A stretch of DNA of 53,732 nucleotides from Pseudomonas chlororaphis (lineage in GTDB: Bacteria; Pseudomonadota; Gammaproteobacteria; Pseudomonadales; Pseudomonadaceae), in contig NZ_JSFK01000006.1 in the NCBI RefSeq assembly GCF_000783395.1, positions 2,620-56,351 of the forward strand, in the 5' to 3' direction. The notes beneath the pieces are model-generated. The model made no database searches and was not told where the DNA came from. It was given only the letters and a program-made list of their open reading frames with translations. The position numbers and the translations under genes are program-made. Below are positions 38,571-49,346 of the stretch, piece after piece (positions within the stretch are counted from its first letter, which is position 1; each line of letters starts with the position of its first letter).

Positions 38571-38603
38571 CCCGCTTCCTTCGGGAAGCGGGTTTTATTT
38601 TTT
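38571..38603 (+). terminator. terminator after the DUF3015 gene
   Basis: A 9-bp stem CCCGCTTCC/GGAAGCGGG with a TTCG tetraloop (38580-38583) is followed by TTTTATTTTTTT. It lies 11 bp after the stop codon, so the downstream DUF4105 gene probably has its own start signal or depends on read-through. Confidence 0.93.
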
Positions 38604-38653
38604 CGGCCCGCCCTCCTTGGGTCTTTATTTCTTTCCTGTTCAAGTTGCCGACT

Positions 38654-40507
38654 ATGCTCAAACGCCTTGCCTGGCTGGCGCTGTGTGTCTGCGCCCCGCT
38701 GTCCGCCGCGCCAACCATCGACCCTCAACGTTTGCAGCAACTGGCCAACGACCGCTTCTGGATTTCCCTCGGTCACTACGAAACCGCCAAGCTTGGCGGC
38801 TGGCGCAGCTATGTCAGCGACAAGAAGTTCTTTCTGGCGCCCGATGGCAATGAACATCCCGATCATGAACTGGCGGCCACCGTGCAAGCGCTGTATGCCC
38901 CGGCCAGTCTCGGCGAGCAACATGCGCAATGCGTTTATCCGGCGCGCACTCGCTGGTTGAAAGCGCAGCTCAATCTCAGCGATCTGCCGACACCTGCATG
39001 CGCCGAATACAAGAAGTGGTTCAAGGATGTTTCGCCGCACAGCGCGGTGATGATCTTCCCGGCGGCTTATTTGAACAGCCCGTCATCGATGTTCGGTCAC
39101 ACCCTGCTGCGTATCGATCAGGCTGACGTGCAGGCCGACAAGACCTCGCTGCTCAGTTACGCGATCAACTTCGGCGCCTACATCGAAGGTTCGGACAACA
39201 GCATTCTTTATGCCTGGAAGGGCTTGATGGGCGGTTATCCGGGCCTGTTCGCTTTGGTGCCGTATCAGGAAAAACTCTCCGAATACCGCAGCCTGGAAAA
39301 CCGCGACCTGTGGGAATACCGGCTCAATCTGACCCAAGAAGAAACCGCGCGCATGGTCGAGCATGTGTGGGAGTTGAAGCAGATCCAGTTCGACTATTTC
39401 TTCTTCGATGAAAACTGCTCGTACCGTTTGCTGGAGTTGCTGCAAGTCGCCCGGCCGAGTCTGCGCCTGACCGAACAATTCCCGCTGACCGCCATTCCTA
39501 CCGATACCGTTAAAGCGGTGAAAGAAGCCGGGTTGGTGGAAAGCATCGAATATCGTCCGTCCCGCGAGCGCGAACTGCTCAGCCGCGCCGAGCCATTGAA
39601 CAGTGACGAACAGCAATGGGTGCTGAACGTCAGCGCCGATCAGCAGCAGTTGCAGGATCCGGCGTTCAAAGCCCTGCCACGCGACCGTCAGGCGTTGATC
39701 ATCGACGCGGCGTATCGTCTGGAGCGCTACCGCGCCAACGGGCAGGAACGTGATCCGCAACGGGCGCAGCGCAGTTTCGATTTGCTGCGGGCGATCAACA
39801 AGAACCCGGCACCTGAGTTGGACATTCCGCAGCCAGGCTTGCCGGAAGACGGCCACGAATCCCGCACCTGGCAGGCCGGTCTCGGCACCCGTGGTGATCG
39901 TGCGTTCGGTGAGTACGGTTTGCGCATGGCCTATCACGATCTCAATGACAACGCCGAAAGCTTCCCGCTCGGCGCGCAGATCGAGATCCTGCAAATGAAG
40001 TTGCGTCAGTACGAAGGCAATCACTGGCAGCTCCAGCAACTGGATCTGGCGACGATTCGCTCGCTGACGCCACGCAATGAGCTGTTGCAGCCACTTTCGT
40101 GGCAGGTCACCGGTGGTCTTGAGCGCGTACCGGGCAAGCATGATGACGAAACGCTGGTCAGCCACGTCAATGGCGGCGGTGGCGGAACGTGGGCGTTGGG
40201 TGACGATGTGCTGGGTTTTGCCCTCGGCACCGTGCGCGTTGAACACAACAATGATTTCGCCGAGTTCGTCTCCCCGGCCGGCGGCTTCAATACCGGCGTG
40301 CTGTGGAAAAACCCGTTGGGCAATCTGAGCCTGGAAGCCAAGGGTGATTACTTCTTCAATGGCGAAGTGCGCCGCAGCCTGAGTTTGAATCAGCAGTGGG
40401 AGTTGTCGCGCAACCTCGGTTTGCGGCTGAGTGCGCAGCGTGAGTTCAGCCACCTCGCCACGCCGGAAACCGAAGTCATGCTCGAAGTGAAGTGGTATCA
40501 CTACTGA
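38654..40507 (+). CDS. DUF4105 (Lnb-like) exported protein
   Basis: The 617-aa protein has a signal peptide (about residues 1-20, cleavage after SAA). Its N-terminal half is the DUF4105/Lnb N-terminal domain, with SPSSMFGHTLLRI (H149), NFGAYIEGS and FFDENCSYRLLELL (C255). A conserved His followed later by a Cys is the order seen in permuted papain-like folds, so an enzyme is possible. This is inference. The C-terminal part (about 415-617) is rich in alternating polar and hydrophobic strands and ends VMLEVKWYHY, like an outer-membrane barrel. I use the ATG at 38654; a TTG at 38645 is in frame. Confidence 0.88.
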   Translation: MLKRLAWLALCVCAPLSAAPTIDPQRLQQLANDRFWISLGHYETAKLGGWRSYVSDKKFFLAPDGNEHPDHELAATVQALYAPASLGEQHAQCVYPARTRWLKAQLNLSDLPTPACAEYKKWFKDVSPHSAVMIFPAAYLNSPSSMFGHTLLRIDQADVQADKTSLLSYAINFGAYIEGSDNSILYAWKGLMGGYPGLFALVPYQEKLSEYRSLENRDLWEYRLNLTQEETARMVEHVWELKQIQFDYFFFDENCSYRLLELLQVARPSLRLTEQFPLTAIPTDTVKAVKEAGLVESIEYRPSRERELLSRAEPLNSDEQQWVLNVSADQQQLQDPAFKALPRDRQALIIDAAYRLERYRANGQERDPQRAQRSFDLLRAINKNPAPELDIPQPGLPEDGHESRTWQAGLGTRGDRAFGEYGLRMAYHDLNDNAESFPLGAQIEILQMKLRQYEGNHWQLQQLDLATIRSLTPRNELLQPLSWQVTGGLERVPGKHDDETLVSHVNGGGGGTWALGDDVLGFALGTVRVEHNNDFAEFVSPAGGFNTGVLWKNPLGNLSLEAKGDYFFNGEVRRSLSLNQQWELSRNLGLRLSAQREFSHLATPETEVMLEVKWYHY

Positions 40508-40530
40508 TCCCGAGCCCAACACACATCCCC

Positions 40531-40558
40531 TGTGGGAGCGAGCCTGCTCGCTCCCACA
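40531..40558 (+). repeat. fused REP palindrome
   Basis: TGTGGGAGCGAG-CCTG-CTCGCTCCCACA is a perfect 12-bp-arm palindrome formed from the same REP core, without the normal spacer of a REPIN. It lies 23 bp after the DUF4105 stop codon and would fold as a stable hairpin in the transcript. Confidence 0.88.
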
Positions 40559-40664
40559 TTGGTTTTGTGGTGTTAATGGTTTTTTCACAGGGCTTCGACA
40601 GCCGCCTCATGAATCCCCTTCTAGACTTTCCCCATAAGCCGGACAACCGGCGCGGGAGAGTGCG

Positions 40665-41021
40665 ATGTGGCGGTGTGCGGGTTTGCTGGGTGTTGTGCTG
40701 TTGCTGGGCGGTTGCCAGACCACCCACGAAGATCTGATCGCCAAGGGTTATCCACCGGCCTTCGCCGACGGCTTTGACGATGGTTGCATCAGCGGCCGCC
40801 AGGCCGCCGGTTCGATCAGCGGCGAGTTTCGCAAAAATGTGCCGCGCTATCTCAAGGACAAGCAATACGCCGAAGGCTGGACCGACGGCTTCCGCCAGTG
40901 CCAGGCAATGCTGGAAAACAAGGATCGCGAGCAATATCGCAACGAGCACTGGGACGAACGCGAACGCGCCTGGCAGCAGCAAAAAGATCAGGACGCCGGG
41001 CGGGCCTATCGCTCGCAATAG
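40665..41021 (+). CDS. small lipoprotein with internal repeat
   Basis: The 118-aa protein has a lipoprotein signal (lipobox LLGGC, Cys17). The mature protein contains two similar segments: FADGFDDGC (33-41) and YAEGWTDGFRQC (68-79), each aromatic-A-acid-G-aromatic with a Cys at the end. The two cysteines might form a disulfide. The C-terminal third is highly charged (YRNEHWDERERAWQQQKDQ). I do not know the family. Start follows GGGAGAG. It lies 70 bp before the Gre-like gene and could be on the same transcript. Confidence 0.82.
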   Translation: MWRCAGLLGVVLLLGGCQTTHEDLIAKGYPPAFADGFDDGCISGRQAAGSISGEFRKNVPRYLKDKQYAEGWTDGFRQCQAMLENKDREQYRNEHWDERERAWQQQKDQDAGRAYRSQ

Positions 41022-41091
41022 GTCGTTTCCAGACATCCAGTGAAACCAAATGCCTGCGAGCATGGCCCAAACCTCATACGAGGAGGACACC

Positions 41092-43013
<1,922 letters not shown>

Positions 43014-43026
43014 TTATGAAATTAAA

Positions 43027-43110
43027 TGGTGCACAGGATATAAATAAGGCCGTTTTTTGCCCAGTTTTGCACCTGAATGGTGAGATCAAATTCAAGCTAT
43101 GCACCAACAG
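43027..43110 (-). promoter_or_regulatory. NtrC-like binding sites upstream of gdhA
   Basis: Three GGTGCA/TGCACC elements lie in an AT-rich gap: TGGTGCAC (43027-43034), TTGCACCTGAATGGTGAGA (43067-43085; close to the GCAC-N7-GTGC NtrC site, 7 of 8) and TGCACCAACAG (43100-43110, half-site). NtrC is known to repress gdhA directly in P. putida. No -24/-12 promoter is present, in keeping with repression rather than sigma-54 activation. The promoter itself was not identified with confidence. Confidence 0.6.
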
Positions 43111-43119
43111 TTATACCGC

Positions 43120-43213
43120 CATCGCTGGCAAGCCAGCTCCCACAGTGGACATCGGTGAAACACATAACTCGAACACCCCACAAAACCCTGTGGGAGCTGG
43201 CTTGCCGGCGATG
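43120..43213 (+). repeat. REPIN of a second class (GAGCTGGCTTGCC)
   Basis: CATCGCTGGCAAGCCAGCTCCCACA and TGTGGGAGCTGGCTTGCCGG-CGATG are inverted copies (43120-43144 and 43189-43213). The core differs from the main REPIN class of this window (GCTGGCTTGCC in place of GCGAGCCTGCTC). It lies between the gdhA regulatory region and the ettA terminator. Confidence 0.88.
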
Positions 43214-43243
43214 AATCCAACTCGGTATCCCTGAAAAACCGGG

Positions 43244-43280
43244 CAAAAAAAAACGGAGCCCGAAGGCTCCGCTTTTTATG
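43244..43280 (-). terminator. terminator of ettA
   Basis: CGGAGCC/GGCTCCG stem (43254-43260 with 43265-43271) around CGAA, with nine T following on the minus strand and a CTTTTT on the plus strand. It lies 14 bp after the ettA stop codon. Confidence 0.92.
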
Positions 43281-43294
43281 CAACCAACCCGATA

Positions 43295-44959
43295 TCAGGC
43301 CAGTTTCTTGTGACGTACCCGGTGTGGCTGGGCAGCCGCTTCGCCGAGGCGTTTCTTGCGATCCGCTTCGTACTCGGTGTAGTTACCTTCAAAGAAGACC
43401 GCTTGCGAGTCGTCTTCGTACGCGAGGATGTGTGTCGCCACACGGTCAAGGAACCACCGATCGTGAGAGATCACAATCGCAGCGCCCGGGAAGTCCAGCA
43501 GGGCTTCTTCCAGCGAACGCAGGGTTTCAACGTCGAGGTCGTTGGACGGTTCGTCGAGCAGCAGGACGTTGCCGCCCTCCTTCAGGGTCAGCGCCAGGTG
43601 CAGACGACCGCGCTCACCACCGGACAGATCCTTGACGAACTTCTGCTGATCGCCGCCCTTGAAGTTGAAGCGACCGACGTAGGTACGCGACGGGATCTCG
43701 TAGTTGCCGATGCGAATCTGGTCGGAACCGTCGGAGATTTGCTGGAATACAGTCTTGCTGCCATCCAGGTCATCACGGCTCTGGTCAACGCAGGCCAGTT
43801 GCACGGTTTCGCCGACTTCGATGCTGCCCGAATCCGGTGTTTCCTTGCCCATCAGCATGCGGAACAGGGTCGACTTACCGGCACCGTTACCGCCGATCAC
43901 GCCGACAATGGCGCCTTTCGGCATCGAGAACGACAGGTTGTCGATCAGCACGCGATCGCCGTAGCCCTTGGTGACGTTCTTGAATTCGATGACCTTGTCG
44001 CCCAGGCGTGGACCGGCCGGGATGTAGATCTCGTTGGTTTCGCTGCGCTTCTGGAATTCCTGCGATTGCATTTCTTCGAAGCGTTGCAGACGTGCCTTGG
44101 ATTTCGACTGGCGGGCTTTGGCGCCTTTGCGCACCCACTCCAGTTCTTCTTTCATGGCTTTTTCGTGGGCCGACTGCTGCTTGGATTCAGCCGCCAGACG
44201 ATCGGACTTGGCTTCGAGCCAACCCGAGTAGTTGCCTTCGTACGGAATGCCCGCGCCGCGGTCGAGTTCGAGAATCCAGCCGGCCACGTTGTCGAGGAAG
44301 TACCGGTCGTGCGTGATCGCAACCACGGTGCCCGGGAAGTCGTGCAGGAAATGCTCCAGCCACGCCACCGAATCGGCGTCCAAGTGGTTGGTCGGTTCGT
44401 CGAGCAGCAGCATGTCCGGCGCGGACAGCAGCAGACGGCACAGGGCCACGCGACGTTTTTCACCACCGGACAGGTGTTCTACTTTCGCATCCCAGGCCGG
44501 CAGACGCAGCGCATCGGCGGCGACTTCCAGTTGGCGCTCAAGGTTATGACCATCGCTGGCCTGCAGGATCGCTTCGAGTTTGGCTTGCTCGGCGGCGAGC
44601 TTGTCGAAGTCGGCATCCGGATCGGCATAGGCCGCGTAGACCTCGTCCAGACGCGCTTGCGCATCCTTGATCACGCTGACCGCTTCCTCGACCACTTCAC
44701 GCACGGTCTTGGTCGGATCAAGTTGTGGCTCTTGCGGCAGATAACCGATATTCAGGTCCGGCATCGGACGGGCTTCGCCCTCGAACTCGGTGTCGACGCC
44801 GGCCATGATTTTCAACAGCGTGGACTTACCCGAACCGTTGAGGCCGAGTACGCCGATCTTGGCGCCGGGGAAGAACGACAGCGAAATGTTTTTGAGAATT
44901 TCCCGCTTCGGCGGAACAACTTTGCCCAGCCGATGCATGGTGAAGACGTATTGAGCCAT
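43295..44959 (-). CDS. ettA: EttA, energy-dependent translational throttle ATPase (ABC-F)
   Basis: EttA binds the ribosomal E site and gates the first elongation cycles in response to ATP/ADP. The 554-aa protein has two ABC domains without membrane spans: Walker A GLNGSGKS and GGNGAGKS, signatures LSGGEKRRVAL and LSGGERGRLHL, and Walker B LLLDEPTNHLD and LLLDEPSNDLD. The arm insertion lies in domain 1 (about 95-140), and the charged linker (KGAKARQSKSKARLQRFEEM) is present. Start MAQYVFTMHRLGKVV follows AAGG. It is monocistronic. Confidence 0.97.
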   Translation of the reverse strand: MAQYVFTMHRLGKVVPPKREILKNISLSFFPGAKIGVLGLNGSGKSTLLKIMAGVDTEFEGEARPMPDLNIGYLPQEPQLDPTKTVREVVEEAVSVIKDAQARLDEVYAAYADPDADFDKLAAEQAKLEAILQASDGHNLERQLEVAADALRLPAWDAKVEHLSGGEKRRVALCRLLLSAPDMLLLDEPTNHLDADSVAWLEHFLHDFPGTVVAITHDRYFLDNVAGWILELDRGAGIPYEGNYSGWLEAKSDRLAAESKQQSAHEKAMKEELEWVRKGAKARQSKSKARLQRFEEMQSQEFQKRSETNEIYIPAGPRLGDKVIEFKNVTKGYGDRVLIDNLSFSMPKGAIVGVIGGNGAGKSTLFRMLMGKETPDSGSIEVGETVQLACVDQSRDDLDGSKTVFQQISDGSDQIRIGNYEIPSRTYVGRFNFKGGDQQKFVKDLSGGERGRLHLALTLKEGGNVLLLDEPSNDLDVETLRSLEEALLDFPGAAIVISHDRWFLDRVATHILAYEDDSQAVFFEGNYTEYEADRKKRLGEAAAQPHRVRHKKLA

Positions 44960-45071
44960 GGAGAACCTTGGGTCAGTGACAGATGAATGATTGCAGCGCA
45001 GGCGAAGCCCGGCCAGACCATGCGCGTCGTTCACTTGATGGTTATCAATGCGTGCGCGCTGAAAAAGTCTG

Positions 45072-45100
45072 AGTCTAGGAGCTGGAACGCTCCCGCGTAA
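45072..45100 (-). promoter_or_regulatory. candidate promoter of ettA
   Basis: On the minus strand TTACGC (45095-45100), a 17-bp spacer and TAGACT (45072-45077), about 113 bp before the ettA start. The -35 is weak. The other half of this 285-bp divergent gap should hold the morA promoter; TATAGT at 45200-45205 is the best -10 candidate there, without a convincing -35. Confidence 0.4.
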
Positions 45101-45244
45101 CCGGCAAAGCTACCTTAATGACAGGTGGCAGTCCAGCCGAGCGGGGCTGGCACTTCGCCACGACTCAAGGCATGCTAGCCGCCCTTTGGGCGTCCGGCTT
45201 ATAGTGCACGTCGCGCCAGTCCAGCCAAACCGCAGGATTCCAGC

Positions 45245-48200
45245 TTGTCCAATGTCACTCCGCCAGCCTCTGTGAGCAGCACCCCACCGGCGCCCGGCTC
45301 GTCCCTGCGCGGTACATTAAAGGGTGCGCTGGCGACGCTTGTGCTTTTGTTGCTCGCGTTGCTGTTCTGGCAACTGCTCGATCAACTGCGCGAAACCCAG
45401 AAAAACCAGCGCCAGTACACCATCGATTACACCGCCGACCTCGCCTCGCAGGTCAGCCTGAACATGGCGCTGAACGCGCAAATCGCCCTCAACCTGCTAC
45501 CGATCGTCGAACAACCGCAATCAGCCGACGAACAGCAGGCGTTGCTGCGCAAGCTCCAGCAATCGCTGCCCGATTTGCGCAGCCTGGCGTTGCTCAGCCC
45601 TTCCGGACGAATCATCAACGACAGCGCCGTCGACAGTCACGATGCCGACTACCTCACCGAACTGGTGCGCCGCAGCCGTGCCCAGGCACATTATTTCAGT
45701 AACGCCGACGACGGCTCGGTGGTGCATCTATTGCTGCATCAAGCCAGCGGCAGCACGCGCGGTTATTGGGCCTTGCGCCTGACCCCGACCTTTTTCGACT
45801 CGCTGACCAAACAGGGCGAAACCGGCATCCGCCCGTTGTGGCTGGTGGAAAACCGCATCAACCATCAGATCATCAGCCGCGATGAAGCGTTGCCCTCGGC
45901 CAAGCCCGGCGTGCTGAGCCCGGACGACCTCGCCAACACCGTGCTGACCGTGCCGCTGAGCAGCAGCGACTGGCAGTTGCGTGGCCTGTTCGACCGCCAG
46001 CGCGTACTCGAAGAACTGCTGCCGGCATTTATCGGCAAATGCCTGTTGGGCCTAGCGTTCTCGATGCTGCCGGTGATTGCGCTGTTGAACATGCGCCGCC
46101 GCCAGCGCCAGTTGCATGAAGGCCGCCGGCGCTATCAGGACATTTTCGAAGGCACTGGCGTCGCCCTGTGCGTGCTGGACCTGTCCGGCCTCAAGCAGGT
46201 CTTCGACAAGGCGCAGATCCAGACCAGTGACCAGCTCAAAGCCTGGCTCGACCAACCGCAGCAGCGCCAGCAACTGTTGCAGGAATTGCGCGTCACCGAG
46301 GTCAACCAGGTCGCGCTGCAACTGCTCAACGTCAACTCCTGTGAGCACGCCTGGCAACTGTTGATCGACGGCCATCCACACCGCCAGTGCGCCATCGGCA
46401 ATCAAGTACTCGACGCCGTCCTGCAGCAACAAAAGCAGCTGGAACTGGAAATCAAACTGCCGGACATCAACGGCCGCGACCAGCACCTGTGGATGGTCTT
46501 GCGCCTGCCCAACGAGCAGCACGACTACAAGGCGGTGATCCTCAGCATCAACGACATCACCAGCCGCAAGCTGATCGAACTGTCGCTGCTTGAACGCGAG
46601 GGTTTCTGGTCAGACGTGGTGCGCACCGTGCCGGATCATCTGTATGTGCAGGACGTGATCAGCCAGCGGATGATTTTCAGCAACCACCACCTCGGCCAGA
46701 CCCTCGGCTACAACCGCACCGAACTGCACCAGATGGGCGAGTACTTCTGGGAAATCCTGCTGCACCCGGAAGACGCCGACTACTACCACCGCTCGCGGCA
46801 GATGCAGCGTCACGCCGGTTACAGCCAGTTGTTGCAATGCCAACTGCGCTTCCGCCATCGCGACGGCAAGTGGCGGCGCTTCGACATTCGCGAACAGGCC
46901 CTGGCCCGCGACAAACACGATCAGGTCACGCGGATCATCGGCGTGGCCAAGGACATCACCGAACAGATCGAAGCCAGCGAATCCCTGCGTGACAGCGAGC
47001 AGCGCTACCGCATGCTCGCTGAAAGCATCAGCGACGTGATTTTCTCCACCGACAGCAAACTCTCGCTGAACTACGTCAGCCCGTCGGTGCAGGCTGTGCT
47101 GGGTTATGACGCCGAGTGGATTTTCCAGAACGGCTGGCAATCGACCATCGCCAACCCGCAACAACTGAGCGGCATCTACACGCTGATGGATCGGGTCAGC
47201 AAGGCGCTGGACAAACCCGAGCAACTGGCGGTGTTGCGCAGTCAGGTGCAGACGCAAATGTTCCTGTTCGACTGCCTGCGCGCCGATGGCCGCAAGATCC
47301 CGATCGAGCTGCGTCTGGTGCTGGTGTGGGACGAACATGGCGCGTTTGAAGGCGTACTCGGTGTCGGTCGCGACATCAGTCAGCAACGCCGCGCCGAGAA
47401 AGACCTGCGCATGGCCGCCACAGTATTTGAACACTCGACCTCGGCGATCCTGATCACCGACCCGGCCGGATACATCGTGCAGGCCAACGAAGCCTTCAGC
47501 CGCGTCAGCGGTTACGCGGTGAGCGAAGTGCTCGACCAATTGCCGAACATGCTCACCGTTGATGAACAGCAGGACGCGCACCTGCGTTACGTGATCAAGC
47601 AATTGCACGAGCACAACACGTGGGAAGGCGAAGTCTGGATGAAGCGCCGTAACGGCGAGCACTACCCGGCGTGGGTCGGCATCACCGCGGTGCTCGACGA
47701 CGAAGGCGATCTGGCCAGTTATGTGTGCTTCTTCAGCGACATCAGCGAACGCAAGGCCAGCGAGCAGCGGATTCATCGCCTTGCCTACTACGACGCCCTG
47801 ACCCATTTGCCGAACCGCACGCTGTTCCAGGATCGCCTGCACACCGCACTGCAATCGGCCGAGCGGCAGAAGTCATGGGTGGTGCTGATGTTCCTCGACC
47901 TCGACCGTTTCAAACCGATCAACGACTCCCTCGGCCACGCCGCCGGCGACCGCATGTTGAAAGACATGGCCACGCGCTTGTTGGCCTGCGTCGACGATGA
48001 CGACACCGTGGCGCGCATGGGCGGCGACGAATTCACGCTGCTGCTGCAACACCGCTCCAGCCGCGAAATGGCGTTGAACCGGGCGATTCATGTCGCCGAA
48101 CAGATTCTCGGCAGCCTCGTCCGCCCGTTCGTGCTTGAAGGACGCGAGTTCTTCGTCACCGCCAGTATCGGCATCGCCCTGAGTCCGCAGGACGGCAACG

Positions 48201-49093
48201 AACTCAGCCAGTTGATGAAGAACGCCGACACCGCGATGTACCACGCCAAGGAGCGCGGCAAGAACAACTTCCAGTTCTATCAGGCTGACATGAACGCCAG
48301 TGCCCTGGAGCGTCTGGAGCTGGAAAGCGACTTGCGCCATGCCTTGGAACAGAACGAATTCGTCCTGTATTACCAGCCGCAATTCAGCGGCGACGGCAAA
48401 CGCCTGACCGGCGCCGAAGCGCTGTTGCGCTGGCGCCATCCACGTCGTGGACTGGTGCCGCCGGGGGATTTCATTCCGGTGCTCGAAGAGCTTGGTCTGG
48501 TGGTCGACGTTGGCGACTGGGTGATCAGCGAGGCGTGCCGTCAACTGAAGACCTGGCACCAGAATCGTGTACGCGTGCCGAAGGTTTCGGTGAACATTTC
48601 CGCGCGGCAGTTCTCCGATGGCCAGCTCGGCACGCGGATCGCCACGATCCTGCGCGAAACAGGCCTGCCGCCGGCATGCCTGGAGCTGGAACTGACCGAA
48701 AGTATCCTGATGCGTGAAGTCAGCGAAGCGATGCAGATTCTTGCCGGGCTGAAAAACCTTGGCCTGAGCATCGCAGTCGATGACTTCGGCACCGGTTACT
48801 CATCGCTGAACTACCTCAAGCAATTCCCGATCGACGTGCTGAAAATCGACCGCACGTTTGTTGACGGTTTGCCGTCGGGTGAACAGGACGCGCAGATCGC
48901 CCGAGCGATCATCGCCATGGCGCACAGTCTGAATCTGGCGGTGATCGCCGAGGGTGTGGAAACCCATGAACAGCTGGACTTCCTGCGCGAACATGGCTGC
49001 GATGAGGTTCAGGGCTATCTGTTCGGGCGGCCGATGCCGGCGGGGCGGTTTGAGGCGCAGTTCAGTAATGACGCGCTCTTTATGTTCGACTGA
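45245..49093 (+). CDS. morA: MorA, membrane c-di-GMP cyclase/phosphodiesterase with PAS domains
   Basis: This 1282-aa inner-membrane protein controls motility and biofilm through c-di-GMP. Residues about 28-47 and 271-289 are membrane helices bracketing a periplasmic sensor. Several PAS/PAC units follow (about 295-835), then a GGDEF domain with the intact RMGGDEF motif and an EAL domain. The EAL catalytic residues are all there: [52 protein letters not shown]. MorA of Pseudomonas is similar (about 1400 aa in P. aeruginosa). No ATG is in frame at the front; TTG at 45245 follows AGGA. The adjacent glyA matches the known morA-glyA order. Confidence 0.93.
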   Translation: MSNVTPPASVSSTPPAPGSSLRGTLKGALATLVLLLLALLFWQLLDQLRETQKNQRQYTIDYTADLASQVSLNMALNAQIALNLLPIVEQPQSADEQQALLRKLQQSLPDLRSLALLSPSGRIINDSAVDSHDADYLTELVRRSRAQAHYFSNADDGSVVHLLLHQASGSTRGYWALRLTPTFFDSLTKQGETGIRPLWLVENRINHQIISRDEALPSAKPGVLSPDDLANTVLTVPLSSSDWQLRGLFDRQRVLEELLPAFIGKCLLGLAFSMLPVIALLNMRRRQRQLHEGRRRYQDIFEGTGVALCVLDLSGLKQVFDKAQIQTSDQLKAWLDQPQQRQQLLQELRVTEVNQVALQLLNVNSCEHAWQLLIDGHPHRQCAIGNQVLDAVLQQQKQLELEIKLPDINGRDQHLWMVLRLPNEQHDYKAVILSINDITSRKLIELSLLEREGFWSDVVRTVPDHLYVQDVISQRMIFSNHHLGQTLGYNRTELHQMGEYFWEILLHPEDADYYHRSRQMQRHAGYSQLLQCQLRFRHRDGKWRRFDIREQALARDKHDQVTRIIGVAKDITEQIEASESLRDSEQRYRMLAESISDVIFSTDSKLSLNYVSPSVQAVLGYDAEWIFQNGWQSTIANPQQLSGIYTLMDRVSKALDKPEQLAVLRSQVQTQMFLFDCLRADGRKIPIELRLVLVWDEHGAFEGVLGVGRDISQQRRAEKDLRMAATVFEHSTSAILITDPAGYIVQANEAFSRVSGYAVSEVLDQLPNMLTVDEQQDAHLRYVIKQLHEHNTWEGEVWMKRRNGEHYPAWVGITAVLDDEGDLASYVCFFSDISERKASEQRIHRLAYYDALTHLPNRTLFQDRLHTALQSAERQKSWVVLMFLDLDRFKPINDSLGHAAGDRMLKDMATRLLACVDDDDTVARMGGDEFTLLLQHRSSREMALNRAIHVAEQILGSLVRPFVLEGREFFVTASIGIALSPQDGNELSQLMKNADTAMYHAKERGKNNFQFYQADMNASALERLELESDLRHALEQNEFVLYYQPQFSGDGKRLTGAEALLRWRHPRRGLVPPGDFIPVLEELGLVVDVGDWVISEACRQLKTWHQNRVRVPKVSVNISARQFSDGQLGTRIATILRETGLPPACLELELTESILMREVSEAMQILAGLKNLGLSIAVDDFGTGYSSLNYLKQFPIDVLKIDRTFVDGLPSGEQDAQIARAIIAMAHSLNLAVIAEGVETHEQLDFLREHGCDEVQGYLFGRPMPAGRFEAQFSNDALFMFD

Positions 49094-49111
49094 AGATCGG
49101 CGGCGCGACCG

Positions 49112-49214
49112 AAAAGATCGCAGCCTTCGGCAGCTCCTACAAGGATTGATGTCGGTCACAGTATTCGGGATCAGCTCGGATTACTGTAGGAGCTGCCGAA
49201 GGCTGCGATCTTTT
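49112..49214 (+). repeat. inverted pair of the GATCGCAGCC repeat
   Basis: AAAAGATCGCAGCCTTCGGC near 49112 and GCCGAAGGCTGCGATCTTTT near 49195-49214 are inverted copies. The pair extends further as CAGCTCCTAC and GTAGGAGCTG. It lies between morA and glyA and may end the morA transcript. It is arranged like a REPIN but has a different core. Confidence 0.9.
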
Positions 49215-49304
49215 GAGGCCGGCACAATCACCATCTATCTGCGCATGAACGCCACTTGTCTGCGACATGATGTCGTTTCATATGCCATCCAAAACCCATT
49301 GGGT

Positions 49305-49310
49305 TAGAAT
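49305..49310 (+). promoter_or_regulatory. candidate -10 element of glyA
   Basis: TAGAAT lies 37 bp before the glyA start, with no convincing -35. It is the best -10 in the gap after the repeat pair. Confidence 0.4.
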
Positions 49311-49346
49311 GCCCCCCTTTTCTGCCCCCGATCCTTGAGGACCGCC

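Noticed and set aside
43310..44986. 558-aa open frame opposite ettA
   Set aside because: It mirrors ettA. The sense frame has complete ABC motifs.
46610..47854. 414-aa open frame opposite morA
   Set aside because: It is antisense to the PAS region of morA, with no start signal or domain.
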